Below, piece after piece: positions 35,786 through 43,450 of a stretch of DNA of 64,000 nucleotides. The notes under the pieces are model-generated. The model did no database searches and was not told where the DNA came from. It saw nothing but the letters and a program-made list of their open reading frames with translations. The position numbers were made by a program, and so were the translations under genes. Location: NCBI GenBank assembly GCA_947626285.1, contig CANQRR010000007.1, forward strand, positions 1 through 64,000. The letters are read 5' to 3'. Source of the stretch: an uncultured Lachnospiraceae bacterium (GTDB lineage: Bacteria > Bacillota > Clostridia > Lachnospirales > Lachnospiraceae). Every line of letters begins with the position of its first letter. Position 1 is the first letter of the stretch.

Positions 35786-36838
35786 TTAGTTTTTCATCTT
35801 CGGGTCAAACGCGTCGCGCAGACCGTCGCCCAGCAGGTTGAAGCTAAGGATGATCAGGCTGATCAGAGCCGCCGGGATGAACAGCAGGTGCGGGTAGGTA
35901 TTGATGCCGTTGATCGCGTCGCTCGCCAGACTCCCCAGCGACGGCATCGGCACCGCCACGCCCAGGCCGAGGAAACTCAGGAAGCTCTCGGTGAAGATGG
36001 AGGACGGGATCTGCAGCGTCGTCGTGACGATCAGCGTCCCGATACAGTTCGTCAGCAGATGTTTCTTGATGATCCTCGCGGTCCCGGCTCCCAGAGCCCT
36101 CGCCGCCGTCACGTACTCGCTCTCCTTCAAAGTCAGGATCTGGCTGCGCACCATACGAGCCATGCCGCCCCAGTACAGCAGCGCGAACACGATGAAGATA
36201 CTGATCAGGTTGCGCCCGAGGACCTGGATCCACCCGAAGCCCGGCATCATGCCAAGGGTCTCAAGCGGCGCCTTCAGCGCGAAGGACAGAAGCACGATCA
36301 GCAGGATATCCGGTATCGTATAGATGATGTCGACCACGCGCATCATCAGGATGTCCACCCAGCCGCCGAAGAACGCGGCGATCGAGCCGAACGCGGAACC
36401 GATCACAAGGATGATGACCGCCGCCACCAGCCCGACGATCAGGGAGATGCGGCTTCCCATCATCACGCGGATCGCGTAGTCGCGCCCCAGCTTGTCTGTC
36501 CCCAGGATGTGCGGGAACACGTGCTCGCCCGAAGCGCGCAGCTCCTGCTCCTGCTCCGAATACTGCATCGGCGCAAGGTGCTCGCTGCCGCGGATCTGCT
36601 GCTCATAGGTGTACGGGTAGAAGAACGGCACGACGAACGAAAAGATCATGATCAGGATCACGACCGCCAGACTGACCATCGCCACCTTGTTCTTCCGGAA
36701 GCGGCGCACGCCGTCCTTCCAGAAGCTCACGCTCTCGCGCATGACTACAAGACTCTGCTTTTCCTCATTGGATGCGGGGAGGAAATCGTCCGGGTTGATC
36801 CTCGCCTGAAAACTCAGCGGATTTGGATTCTCTTTCAT
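35786..36838 (-). CDS. oppC: Oligopeptide ABC transporter permease OppC
   Basis: A 350-residue inner-membrane permease. It has a cytoplasmic N-terminus, a first helix at about 53-77 (KVAMVSLAVVILIMIFSFVV), an extracellular loop, then five helices with the BPD_transp_1 coupling motif ESEYVTAARALGAGTARIIKKH near residue 220. It forms the peptide channel with OppB and docks to OppD/F. It is 15 bp downstream of oppB and in the conserved B-C-D-F order. Confidence 0.95.
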   Translation of the reverse strand: MKENPNPLSFQARINPDDFLPASNEEKQSLVVMRESVSFWKDGVRRFRKNKVAMVSLAVVILIMIFSFVVPFFYPYTYEQQIRGSEHLAPMQYSEQEQELRASGEHVFPHILGTDKLGRDYAIRVMMGSRISLIVGLVAAVIILVIGSAFGSIAAFFGGWVDILMMRVVDIIYTIPDILLIVLLSFALKAPLETLGMMPGFGWIQVLGRNLISIFIVFALLYWGGMARMVRSQILTLKESEYVTAARALGAGTARIIKKHLLTNCIGTLIVTTTLQIPSSIFTESFLSFLGLGVAVPMPSLGSLASDAINGINTYPHLLFIPAALISLIILSFNLLGDGLRDAFDPKMKN

Positions 36839-36853
36839 TGCTTCTCCCCCTCC

Positions 36854-37771
36854 TTATTTCAGCTTGATGCGCGGGTCGACCAGTTTGTAGACAATGTCCA
36901 CGACCACGTTCATCAATATCATCAGTGTGGCAAGGAAGATCGTCGTCCCCATGATGACCGTGTAGTCACGGTTCGTGATGGAGCCGATGAACTCTCCGCC
37001 CAGCCCCGGGATCGTAAAGATCTTCTCAACGATAAAGCTCCCGGTCACGGTATACGCAAGCAGCGGGCCCAGGTATGTAACGACCGGCAGGATCGCGTTG
37101 CGCAGCGCGTGCTTAAACAGGCTCACGAACTGGCTCACGCCCTTCGCCCTCGCCGTGCGCATGTAGTCCTGTCCAAGCACGTCCAGCATGGAGGAGCGCA
37201 TTAGACGGGTGATGTATGCGGTCGGATAGAAGGCAAGCGCCGTCACCGGCATGATGTAATGTTTCCAGCTGCCCAGTCCCAGCGTCGGCAGCCACCCAAG
37301 CCGCACGCCAAAGGTGTACATCAGGACGGTACAGATCACGAAGCTCGGGACCGCGATTCCGCAGGTCGCGATCACGATGATGATGCTGTCCCCCAGCTTC
37401 CCGCGGTTCATCGCGGAGATACAACCCAGCGGAACCCCTATGCAGAAAGCCGCGAGGACCGCCAGCCCGCCGATGCGCGCGGACACCGGAAACTTTGTCG
37501 CGATGATCGACGTCACGGTGCGGCCGCGCTGCTTCAGGCTGTCGCCAAAATCCCCGTGGAGCGCGTCCCCTATGTAAGTGACGTACTGTTCCAGCAGAGG
37601 CTTGTCCAGGCCGTACTTGGCCTCCAGCGCCGCCATCGCCGCCGGACTGACTGCCTTCTCCGACAGGAACGGGCCGCCCGGCACCATATTCATCAGGAAA
37701 AACGTCAGCGTCGCGATCAGCCAGATGGTCACCACCGCTATCCCCAGACGCTTCAAAATGTACTTAAACAT
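36854..37771 (-). CDS. oppB: Oligopeptide ABC transporter permease OppB
   Basis: A 305-residue permease beginning MFKYILKRLGIAVVTIWLIATLTFFLMNMVPGGPF (split here for length: first helix at 8-28). The coupling loop reads DVLGQDYMRTARAKGVSQ. Six membrane helices are expected. It is the first gene of oppBCDF-A. A good promoter lies about 200 bp upstream, leaving a long leader with GC-rich palindromic sequence (GGCCGGCCGG) but no riboswitch I can recognise. Confidence 0.95.
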   Translation of the reverse strand: MFKYILKRLGIAVVTIWLIATLTFFLMNMVPGGPFLSEKAVSPAAMAALEAKYGLDKPLLEQYVTYIGDALHGDFGDSLKQRGRTVTSIIATKFPVSARIGGLAVLAAFCIGVPLGCISAMNRGKLGDSIIIVIATCGIAVPSFVICTVLMYTFGVRLGWLPTLGLGSWKHYIMPVTALAFYPTAYITRLMRSSMLDVLGQDYMRTARAKGVSQFVSLFKHALRNAILPVVTYLGPLLAYTVTGSFIVEKIFTIPGLGGEFIGSITNRDYTVIMGTTIFLATLMILMNVVVDIVYKLVDPRIKLK

Positions 37772-37969
37772 ATCGCAGGCACTCCTTTTCGCTGTTCATG
37801 TTATAAAAAGGCCAACAGTATGAACCGTCAGCCCGTTTGCTCCAGTAAATCACACCATCAGCCGACGCCTCCGGCCGGCCGCGCTATTTTCTTTCGTTCC
37901 GCTCTTTGCGCCACGCGATTTGCAATGGTAACACTTTGCCGTCTTAAAGTGAAGTGTCAGAACATTTAC

Positions 37970-37998
37970 ATATTATATAATTTTGCGGTTTCTGTCAA
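37970..37998 (-). promoter_or_regulatory. Promoter of the opp operon
   Basis: On the minus strand a perfect TTGACA (37993-37998) is 17 bp from TAATAT (37970-37975); a TATAAT overlapping it would be at 15 bp. The 37772-37969 leader has no gene. Confidence 0.7.
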
Positions 37999-38044
37999 GT
38001 TATTATAGCTAAATATGTCCCTTATTTCGCAATATCCCAAAACT

Positions 38045-38123
38045 GTAAAAAACTCCCGGCGGGAAAATCTGGCTTTCACAGCTGGTTAGTGTAAAAGCAA
38101 ATTCTTCCCGCAGGGAGTTTTGC
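38045..38123 (-). terminator. Long imperfect hairpin with T-tail
   Basis: On the minus strand AACTCCCTGCGGGAA pairs with TTCCCGCCGGGAGTT across an inner GCTTTTACA/TGTGAAAGC stem, and the 3' side runs into TTTTTTA. It lies just beyond the truncated RelE/ParE gene, so it could be that unit's terminator or the end of a small mobile repeat that broke the toxin. Confidence 0.55.
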
Positions 38124-38163
38124 AAAGAACCATATGAAGTTTATGTCTGGCGAAGCCATTGTC

Positions 38164-38259
38164 TTATGATCGGCTTCCAATCCATATGTATTTCTTCTTT
38201 TCCTTCACATCGGATTTACCGCTCTCGGCAATCACTACTTTATACTTTTTCCCTGTCAT
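38164..38259 (-). pseudogene. Truncated RelE/ParE-family toxin
   Basis: ATG at 38259 reads MTGKKYKVVIAESGKSDVKEKKKYI then WIGSRS and a stop, 31 residues in all. The first 25 match the N-terminal strand and helix of RelE/ParE toxins (about 90-100 residues when complete). The remaining fold, including catalytic positions, is missing. The gene follows an intact short antitoxin by 9 bp, so this is a toxin-antitoxin module in which the toxin has been cut off. Confidence 0.7.
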
Positions 38260-38268
38260 TCTTACCTC

Positions 38269-38442
38269 TTATATAGCATCTATCTCCTTCCATGCTTCCT
38301 CTATTTCCTGCACTCTTCCATTTTCCATATCATCGATGGCTTTATCCAACTCTCTAAGCAAAAATGCTTCTGCCTTATCCTCCGTATAAATCGTTTCCTG
38401 TGGCGTTTTTTGATCTGGATTCATTACCTGTCCCACTACCAT
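38269..38442 (-). CDS. Short antitoxin-like protein (RelB-type partner)
   Basis: A 57-residue protein starting MVVGQVMNPDQKTPQETIYT and ending in an acidic helix ELDKAIDDMENGRV then EEAWKEIDAI. That helix is characteristic of small antitoxins paired with RelE/ParE toxins. An AAGGAGG site lies upstream. The partner toxin downstream is truncated, so this is now an orphan antitoxin that may protect against related toxins (inference). Confidence 0.65.
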   Translation of the reverse strand: MVVGQVMNPDQKTPQETIYTEDKAEAFLLRELDKAIDDMENGRVQEIEEAWKEIDAI

Positions 38443-38544
38443 GTCCGTCTTTCGCCTCCTTAATTTATCTCTTTTTGTTTATGATAACACCTTTTTGTTT
38501 AAAATTCAAATGAGAAATTTATAAAATTTCCAGAACGATACTGC

Positions 38545-39087
38545 TCAATTTTTCCCGCAGCCGCCGCAGCCAGCGCAGCCCGCCGGGCGCATGCGGTCGT
38601 CCGCGACCAAATCCGCGAGCGGCTGGAGCAGACAGACGGCCTGCGCCGAGATCCCCTCGCCGCTCCCCGTGAAGCCAAGCCCTTCCTCCGTGGTCGCTTT
38701 GATGTTGACGCGGTCTGTCTCCAGGCCAAGCGCGTCCGCGATGTTCGCACGCATCTGTTCCATGTAGGGCAGCAGCTTCGGGCGCTGCGCGATGACGGTC
38801 GCGTCGACGTTCTCGATCACGAAACACTTCTCCTCCAGAAGAGCCGCGACATGCTTCAACAGAACCACGCTGCAGATGCCCCGGTACTGCTCGTCCGTGT
38901 CGGGGAAATGTTTCCCGATATCCCCAAGCGCCGCCGCGCCCAACAGCGCGTCCATGACCGCGTGGATCAGCACGTCCGCGTCCGAATGTCCGAGCAGCCC
39001 CTTTTCGTACGGAATCTCGACGCCGCCCAATATCAGCTTCCGCCCTTCCGTGAGGCGGTGCACATCATATCCCATCCCTACCCGCAT
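38545..39087 (-). CDS. ispF: 2-C-methyl-D-erythritol 2,4-cyclodiphosphate synthase with Cys-rich tail
   Basis: A 180-residue enzyme of the MEP isoprenoid pathway that cyclises CDP-methylerythritol 2-phosphate with loss of CMP. Zinc ligands D8 and H10 are in GYDVHRL, the third in [13 protein letters not shown], and [13 protein letters not shown] matches the nucleotide site. The usual protein ends near residue 157; here about 20 residues follow ([18 protein letters not shown]) with four cysteines in a tight cluster. Ribosome site AGGAGG precedes the ATG. It appears monocistronic. Confidence 0.93.
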   Translation of the reverse strand: MRVGMGYDVHRLTEGRKLILGGVEIPYEKGLLGHSDADVLIHAVMDALLGAAALGDIGKHFPDTDEQYRGICSVVLLKHVAALLEEKCFVIENVDATVIAQRPKLLPYMEQMRANIADALGLETDRVNIKATTEEGLGFTGSGEGISAQAVCLLQPLADLVADDRMRPAGCAGCGGCGKN

Positions 39088-39276
39088 ATCTGTCCTCCTG
39101 TTCCAGAGTCTTCCAAAATAATCTATCGCATAAATACGTGGTTTTCTATGTCTTTTATCTTATCATACCCGCTCTCCATTTCAAACAGGAAAATTTCCGG
39201 AATCCCGCATAAATTTCCGAAATCTTGCATAAATTCCTGCCGCAAAAAGTCCCATCCCAACCCTTGACAAAGAACC

Positions 39277-39306
39277 AAAAAAGAGGACTGCCGCAACAGT
39301 CCTCTT
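39277..39306 (-). terminator. Terminator of the first Cys-repeat secreted protein gene
   Basis: On the minus strand GAGGACTG and CAGTCCTC close on a 6-nt loop and lead into six T residues. Confidence 0.85.
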
Positions 39307-39362
39307 CCTGCTCATCCTTATCCTGATACTGAGCAAATCGCTTTTTTCAGCCGTTCGGAATG

Positions 39363-41522
39363 TTATTCCTCCTCTTCGTGGACAATAATCTCTTCCTGTC
39401 CTTCCGCTTCCTGAGCCGCCGGATTCTCACCCGCGGACTCCGCCGCAGCATTCTCGGTCGGCTCTGCATCCACATTCAGGTCAAGTGACATCTCGCCGTG
39501 TATCACGGAAGGAAGCGCTTCCGGATCAACGGATATGCTCGAAAGCGCGGCCGCCGCGTCGCCGATCTTACTATAATTCGCGGTAAAGACCATATCCATG
39601 TAATCGCACGTAATGTTCAGCGACCTCCTGGCTCCCTCCGCATCTGAGAAAAGCTCAGCCGGAATCTCGAGGCCAGACCCGGACCACGTCCAACCTGCAA
39701 ATTCATATCCTTCGACCTCCGGAGCCGTATACTTAATGCAATTGTCCGCCGAGATCGTCGTGGGCTGGATCGCGCACACGCCGTTTACCTGGGTCCTGAT
39801 CGTAACGCTCCACACGATACGGTGCGACGCATTCGCGCTGCCTTCACTTCCTGGCTTCGTCATTCCACAGACAGTGCACCTCTCGCCGCCGTTCCATGTA
39901 TGACCTGCTCCGTTGCACGGAACCTTTTCCCAAGGTACCCATTCTCCATTGATGTTGTAAGCGTACCGCATCTCATTGCATGTGGTGCACTTCTGGGTCT
40001 GGATCATGCCGTTACTCATGGACGCGAGCACGCCCTCCGCTTCCGCAGGATCTATTTCTTTGACAGACTTCCAGGTATGCTCATGTGTCGCCAGCGGAAG
40101 CGTCTCTCTCTGCTCATAACTGCAGCGCGTACACACATTTACCGTATATCCGTTCCTTGTCATGGTCGACGCTTCGCCGATCCCCGCTTCCATCTGATGC
40201 CCCAGCTTCGTATTTGGAATCTCTTTCGTCTCCTGATAGCCGCAGACGGAGCAGGTCGACACAATTTTCTGATTCGCGGTACAGGTCGCCGCAACAGTTT
40301 CCTCACTCATCTGGTGGCCCGTCGCCGGAATGTACTTCGTCGTCTTCGTCCCGCAGCCATTCTGGCACGGAATCTCGATTAAGCCGGCCTGCGTGCAGGA
40401 GGCCTGCCTTACAATATACTGCGTTGTGTCGCCCACATTGAAGTTGTGTCCGAGCTTATCCGCTGTCTTGACGTCGTTCGTCACCAGTCCGCAGCGGCTG
40501 CACTTGTCATAGGAATGTCCGTCTTCCGTACAGGTGGCAGGATCGTCATAATGTTTCATGTCGTGTCCAAGGGCTTCCATGACCGTCTCAGTCTTCTTGT
40601 AGCCACAATCCTTACACTTGTAGGTCTTTGTTCCACCCTTCTCACAGGTAGCGGTAGTCTCAGACACCAGCTCAAAGTCGTGGTTTTCTACCCTGAGACC
40701 CCTGGTCTTCTTCTTGCCGCAGACGGCGCAGGTGCCGACTTCCTCGCCCGTGTCGCGCCAGGTCATGTCGTAACCCATGTAACCGCAGTACGGCTCTTTC
40801 GTCACGACCCAATTCGTGAACTCGCAGACATGCTCTGTCTCGGCCGCCTTCTTCGGAGCCGCTGCTTCGGTCTGAGACGTCGCCGGAGCCGCCGGAGCTG
40901 TTGTCGACGGTGTCGACGCTGCCGGTGCAGACGCCGCCGGAGCTTTCGCTGCCGGTGCAGATGCCGCCGGAGCTTTCGCTGCCGGAGCCGACGCCGCCGG
41001 AGTCTTCGCTGCCGGTGCAGATGCCGCTGGCGTCTTTGCTGCCGGGGTCGATGCCGCCGGCGTCTTCGCTGATGGAGTCGATGCCGCCGGTGCAGATGCT
41101 GCCGGTGTAGATACCGCCGGAGCCTTTGCGGCCGGTGCCTCGGTCTGAGGCGTCGCAGACGCTGCCGGTGCGGGCGCTGCCGGTGCAGACGCTGCTGGGG
41201 TCGATGCCGCCGGTGCAGACGCTGCTGGTGCAGACACTACCGGAGCGCTCGGCGCTGCCGCGACCGGAGCAGACGCCGCGGGTGCAGACGCCGCAGGAGT
41301 CGTTGTCGAACTGGAACTCTTTTTCTTTGATGATTTCTTTGTTGACTTCTTTGATGATTTCTTTGTTGACTTTTTCTTCGTCGATTTCTTTTTGGACTTC
41401 TTCTTCGATTTCTTCGTACTTGTGCTGGTCTTCGCCGCCACCGGAAGCACTGTCACCTCCGCTGTCATGCTGAATGTCAGCATTGCAATGATAAGCATAC
41501 ATAAGACTCTGGATTTTTTCAT
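39363..41522 (-). CDS. Secreted protein with Lys/Ser and Ala-Pro-Ser stalks and CxxCG repeats
   Basis: A 719-residue exported protein with a signal peptide (MKKSRVLCMLIIAMLTFSM...). A strongly basic Lys-Ser-Thr tract at about 35-75 and an Ala-Pro-Ser/Thr/Lys stalk at about 75-235 follow. Next come six or more modules of the form P/A-x-C-T...C-x-x-C-G...LGH-x (KCKDCGYKK, KCSRCGLV, TCSVCGYQ, VCTRCSYE) at about 240-560. An Ig/adhesin-like region (SHRIVWSVTIRTQVNGVC) and an acidic tail complete it. The Cys pairs could bind zinc or form disulfides; the function is unknown. There is no sorting signal, so it may be released or held by the basic tract. The gene sits behind a c-di-GMP-I riboswitch and terminator. 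AAAGGAGG precedes the ATG. Confidence 0.85.
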   Translation of the reverse strand: MKKSRVLCMLIIAMLTFSMTAEVTVLPVAAKTSTSTKKSKKKSKKKSTKKKSTKKSSKKSTKKSSKKKSSSSTTTPAASAPAASAPVAAAPSAPVVSAPAASAPAASTPAASAPAAPAPAASATPQTEAPAAKAPAVSTPAASAPAASTPSAKTPAASTPAAKTPAASAPAAKTPAASAPAAKAPAASAPAAKAPAASAPAASTPSTTAPAAPATSQTEAAAPKKAAETEHVCEFTNWVVTKEPYCGYMGYDMTWRDTGEEVGTCAVCGKKKTRGLRVENHDFELVSETTATCEKGGTKTYKCKDCGYKKTETVMEALGHDMKHYDDPATCTEDGHSYDKCSRCGLVTNDVKTADKLGHNFNVGDTTQYIVRQASCTQAGLIEIPCQNGCGTKTTKYIPATGHQMSEETVAATCTANQKIVSTCSVCGYQETKEIPNTKLGHQMEAGIGEASTMTRNGYTVNVCTRCSYEQRETLPLATHEHTWKSVKEIDPAEAEGVLASMSNGMIQTQKCTTCNEMRYAYNINGEWVPWEKVPCNGAGHTWNGGERCTVCGMTKPGSEGSANASHRIVWSVTIRTQVNGVCAIQPTTISADNCIKYTAPEVEGYEFAGWTWSGSGLEIPAELFSDAEGARRSLNITCDYMDMVFTANYSKIGDAAAALSSISVDPEALPSVIHGEMSLDLNVDAEPTENAAAESAGENPAAQEAEGQEEIIVHEEEE

Positions 41523-41598
41523 TACAAATTCCTCCTTTCAGTTTTCCAAACCTACATTGATCGTGCAATCACTGCAAAAGCAGAAAACACTGGAGTGT

Positions 41599-41637
41599 AA
41601 AAAAGGCCGTCATACACACACCTGTGATAACGGCCCA
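41599..41637 (-). terminator. Terminator hairpin of the first c-di-GMP riboswitch
   Basis: On the minus strand GGCCGT and ACGGCC form the base of a hairpin with further inner pairing (TATCACA/TGTGTAT-like) followed by seven T. It lies between the aptamer and the start codon, the expected place for a transcriptional expression platform. Confidence 0.8.
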
Positions 41638-41657
41638 AAATCCTCGTGTATCACATT

Positions 41658-41738
41658 GGCAACCGGCTGTCATAGCTTATGGATTCGTAAGCCTTAGACC
41701 CTTGGCTTTGCGTCCCTGCCTTTCGACAGGTTTGCCTT
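41658..41738 (-). promoter_or_regulatory. Cyclic-di-GMP-I (GEMM) riboswitch, copy 1
   Basis: On the minus strand the conserved GEMM core is unmistakable: GGCAAACCTGTCGAAAGGCA, then GGGACGCAAAGCCAAGGGTC and TAAG, and closing ATGACAGCCGGTTGCC. It includes the GNRA tetraloop (GAAA) and its receptor helix. It precedes the 719-residue Cys-repeat protein gene and is followed by an intrinsic terminator. Confidence 0.95.
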
Positions 41739-41769
41739 TTACAATGATTACAATTACTTAGGTATGTGA

Positions 41770-41798
41770 ATTATACCATAGCTACAGCTTTATGTCAA
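41770..41798 (-). promoter_or_regulatory. Consensus promoter of riboswitch copy 1
   Basis: On the minus strand perfect TTGACA (41793-41798) and perfect TATAAT (41770-41775) with 17-bp spacing, immediately before the aptamer. Confidence 0.9.
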
Positions 41799-41811
41799 CA
41801 GATAACAGCAT

Positions 41812-43143
41812 TTATCTTTTGATTTTTTTCGTGGCGGAATACTCTCCGTACACTTTCTTGCCGTTTTCGTCTATGACATAGGCGCGCACCTTTACGTAGT
41901 AGGTCTTTTTCTTTGAAAGCTTCTTCAGCGTCGCGCGCGTCTTTTTCGTGGAAACCTTCTTCACGTTTTTCTTCAGGCTCTTCGTGGTCCCGTAGACGAT
42001 CTGATAACCGTCGGCTTCCTCCACCGCCTGGAACTTCACGACCGCATTTGTGCTGCTCTGTCCTGCCAGGGTGACCACTTTTGCCGGCTCCGCCGGTTCT
42101 TCCGCTGCGGGCGCGGGCGCTGACGCTGATACGGGCGTAGATGCCGCCGCAGGCGCGGGCGCTGATGCCGATTCAGATTCCGGCTCCCTGGGACCATTCA
42201 CGATATCGTCGACAAGTCCGCTAAACAGATCTCCAAAGCTGCTTCCGCTGCCCAGATCCTCGCCCATATGGCCGTCCAGAATTCCCCCGATGCTGCCGCT
42301 GAGATCGCCTATATCGTCATAAAGACCACTTTTGCCGTCAGCGCCGCCCAATACATCAGGATCTACACTCGGCTTGATCTCACTTGCATCGACGATTTTT
42401 GTCCCCACAGGCTCCGCCGCCACTTTAACGGTCTTCCCGGTCATCGGATCACGGAACAGCTCATACGCCTTCACATGGTATGTGCCGACGCCTTTCACCA
42501 GTCCATCCCGGGAGACGACCTTCCCGCTCGCGTCCGTGATCTCATAGCGGAACACCGCGCCCAGCTCCTGCGGCGACAGGTATTCTACCCAGTTGTCCGA
42601 CGTCATGCCGGTCGTTCTGTCAAGCGTTGCCCCGGTCTTTTTGTACAGGATCGGCGGCTCGCTCAGCACATACTGCCCTGCCCAGTAATCGATGTCAAAC
42701 TGCTTCGACTCGTACACCTCAAGCTTGTAATAATCCGGCTCCGGGTAGACCACGTCGAACGTGTACGTCTCGGAATACATATAAGGATCACCCTGGCTCA
42801 GGTATCTGTAGTTCAGCGCCTGCACCTCATAATGCAGTCCGACCGGAAGCGTCGACCAGTTGCTGTCCATACTGCCTGTCGACAGACTCAGATAGCCGTT
42901 GTCGTTCATCGGATAACGCGCCTCATTCCCGTCCACAGTGATGATCAGCATGTACGTCGATTTGTTCTTCTCTCCGCCGCTCGCCCGGAACGTCAGCGGC
43001 TGGCCGGCCGGCACCTTGCCATCCTTGCCGATCCCATCTACCTGGAGTTTAATGCTTCCCTCCGCCTGTACGGGCAGCGCCGCCATCAACACTGTCATCG
43101 CTGCCATGAGCAGCACCAATTTCAATCTGCCTGAAAACTTCAT
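41812..43143 (-). CDS. Secreted protein with Ala-Pro-Ser linker and FN3-like C-terminal domain
   Basis: A 443-residue exported protein. A signal peptide (MKFSGRLKLVLLMAAMTVLM, cleaved near VQA-EG) is followed by beta-rich domains to about residue 250 (STYMLIITVDGNEARYPMND, ETYTFDVVYPEPDYYKLEVY). A low-complexity Ser/Ala/Pro linker spans about 300-345. The fibronectin-III-like end contains VVKFQAVEEADGYQIVYGT, then LKKLSKKKTYYVKVRAY and GEYSATKKIKR, typical of clostridial surface proteins. There is no anchor motif. AAAAGGAGG precedes the ATG. Its promoter region closely resembles that of the 811-residue protein upstream, suggesting joint regulation, but it has no riboswitch of its own. Confidence 0.8.
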   Translation of the reverse strand: MKFSGRLKLVLLMAAMTVLMAALPVQAEGSIKLQVDGIGKDGKVPAGQPLTFRASGGEKNKSTYMLIITVDGNEARYPMNDNGYLSLSTGSMDSNWSTLPVGLHYEVQALNYRYLSQGDPYMYSETYTFDVVYPEPDYYKLEVYESKQFDIDYWAGQYVLSEPPILYKKTGATLDRTTGMTSDNWVEYLSPQELGAVFRYEITDASGKVVSRDGLVKGVGTYHVKAYELFRDPMTGKTVKVAAEPVGTKIVDASEIKPSVDPDVLGGADGKSGLYDDIGDLSGSIGGILDGHMGEDLGSGSSFGDLFSGLVDDIVNGPREPESESASAPAPAAASTPVSASAPAPAAEEPAEPAKVVTLAGQSSTNAVVKFQAVEEADGYQIVYGTTKSLKKNVKKVSTKKTRATLKKLSKKKTYYVKVRAYVIDENGKKVYGEYSATKKIKR

Positions 43144-43207
43144 GCCATCAACCTCCTTTTATGCATAGCTTTTTGAAATTGCTCGCTTCAACACTCCTTT
43201 GTTCTTT

Positions 43208-43300
43208 ATTTTACCATACACGATTGCGCTGGAAATGTCAAGAAAACGGGCTGTGAAGATTTATGAATTTCCGTGAAAATCCATAGTTTTTCACCCATCG
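43208..43300 (-). promoter_or_regulatory. Promoter module of the FN3-like gene, shared with 46234-46330
   Basis: On the minus strand TTGACA, 17 bp, then TATGGT, preceded by CACGGAAATTCATAAATCTT-type sequence. The upstream block and the promoter align with those at 46234-46330, so the two genes probably share a regulator or arose by duplication. Together with the terminator this accounts for the 43144-43450 gap. Confidence 0.65.
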
Positions 43301-43376
43301 GAAGCAAGAGCGCTATGCAAAGTACAAAATCGCATTTTTTGCTGTATCAGGGACTTGTTTTATGCGCAAAGCCGCT

Positions 43377-43404
43377 TAAAAGAACCGCCGCATTTTCATG
43401 CGGC
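43377..43404 (-). terminator. Terminator of the 811-residue Cys-repeat protein gene
   Basis: On the minus strand GCCGCAT and ATGCGGC flank a 4-nt loop, extended by wobble pairs, then TTCTTTT. Confidence 0.8.
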
Positions 43405-43450
43405 AGCTCCTCTGAGAAAAGTTGTGTGCATAGCGTAGGAACATAAAAAT

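Noticed and set aside
34829-37204. A 791-codon plus-strand open frame across the opp operon
   Set aside because: Antisense to three clearly real transporter genes and composed of Arg/Asp/His-rich low-complexity sequence.
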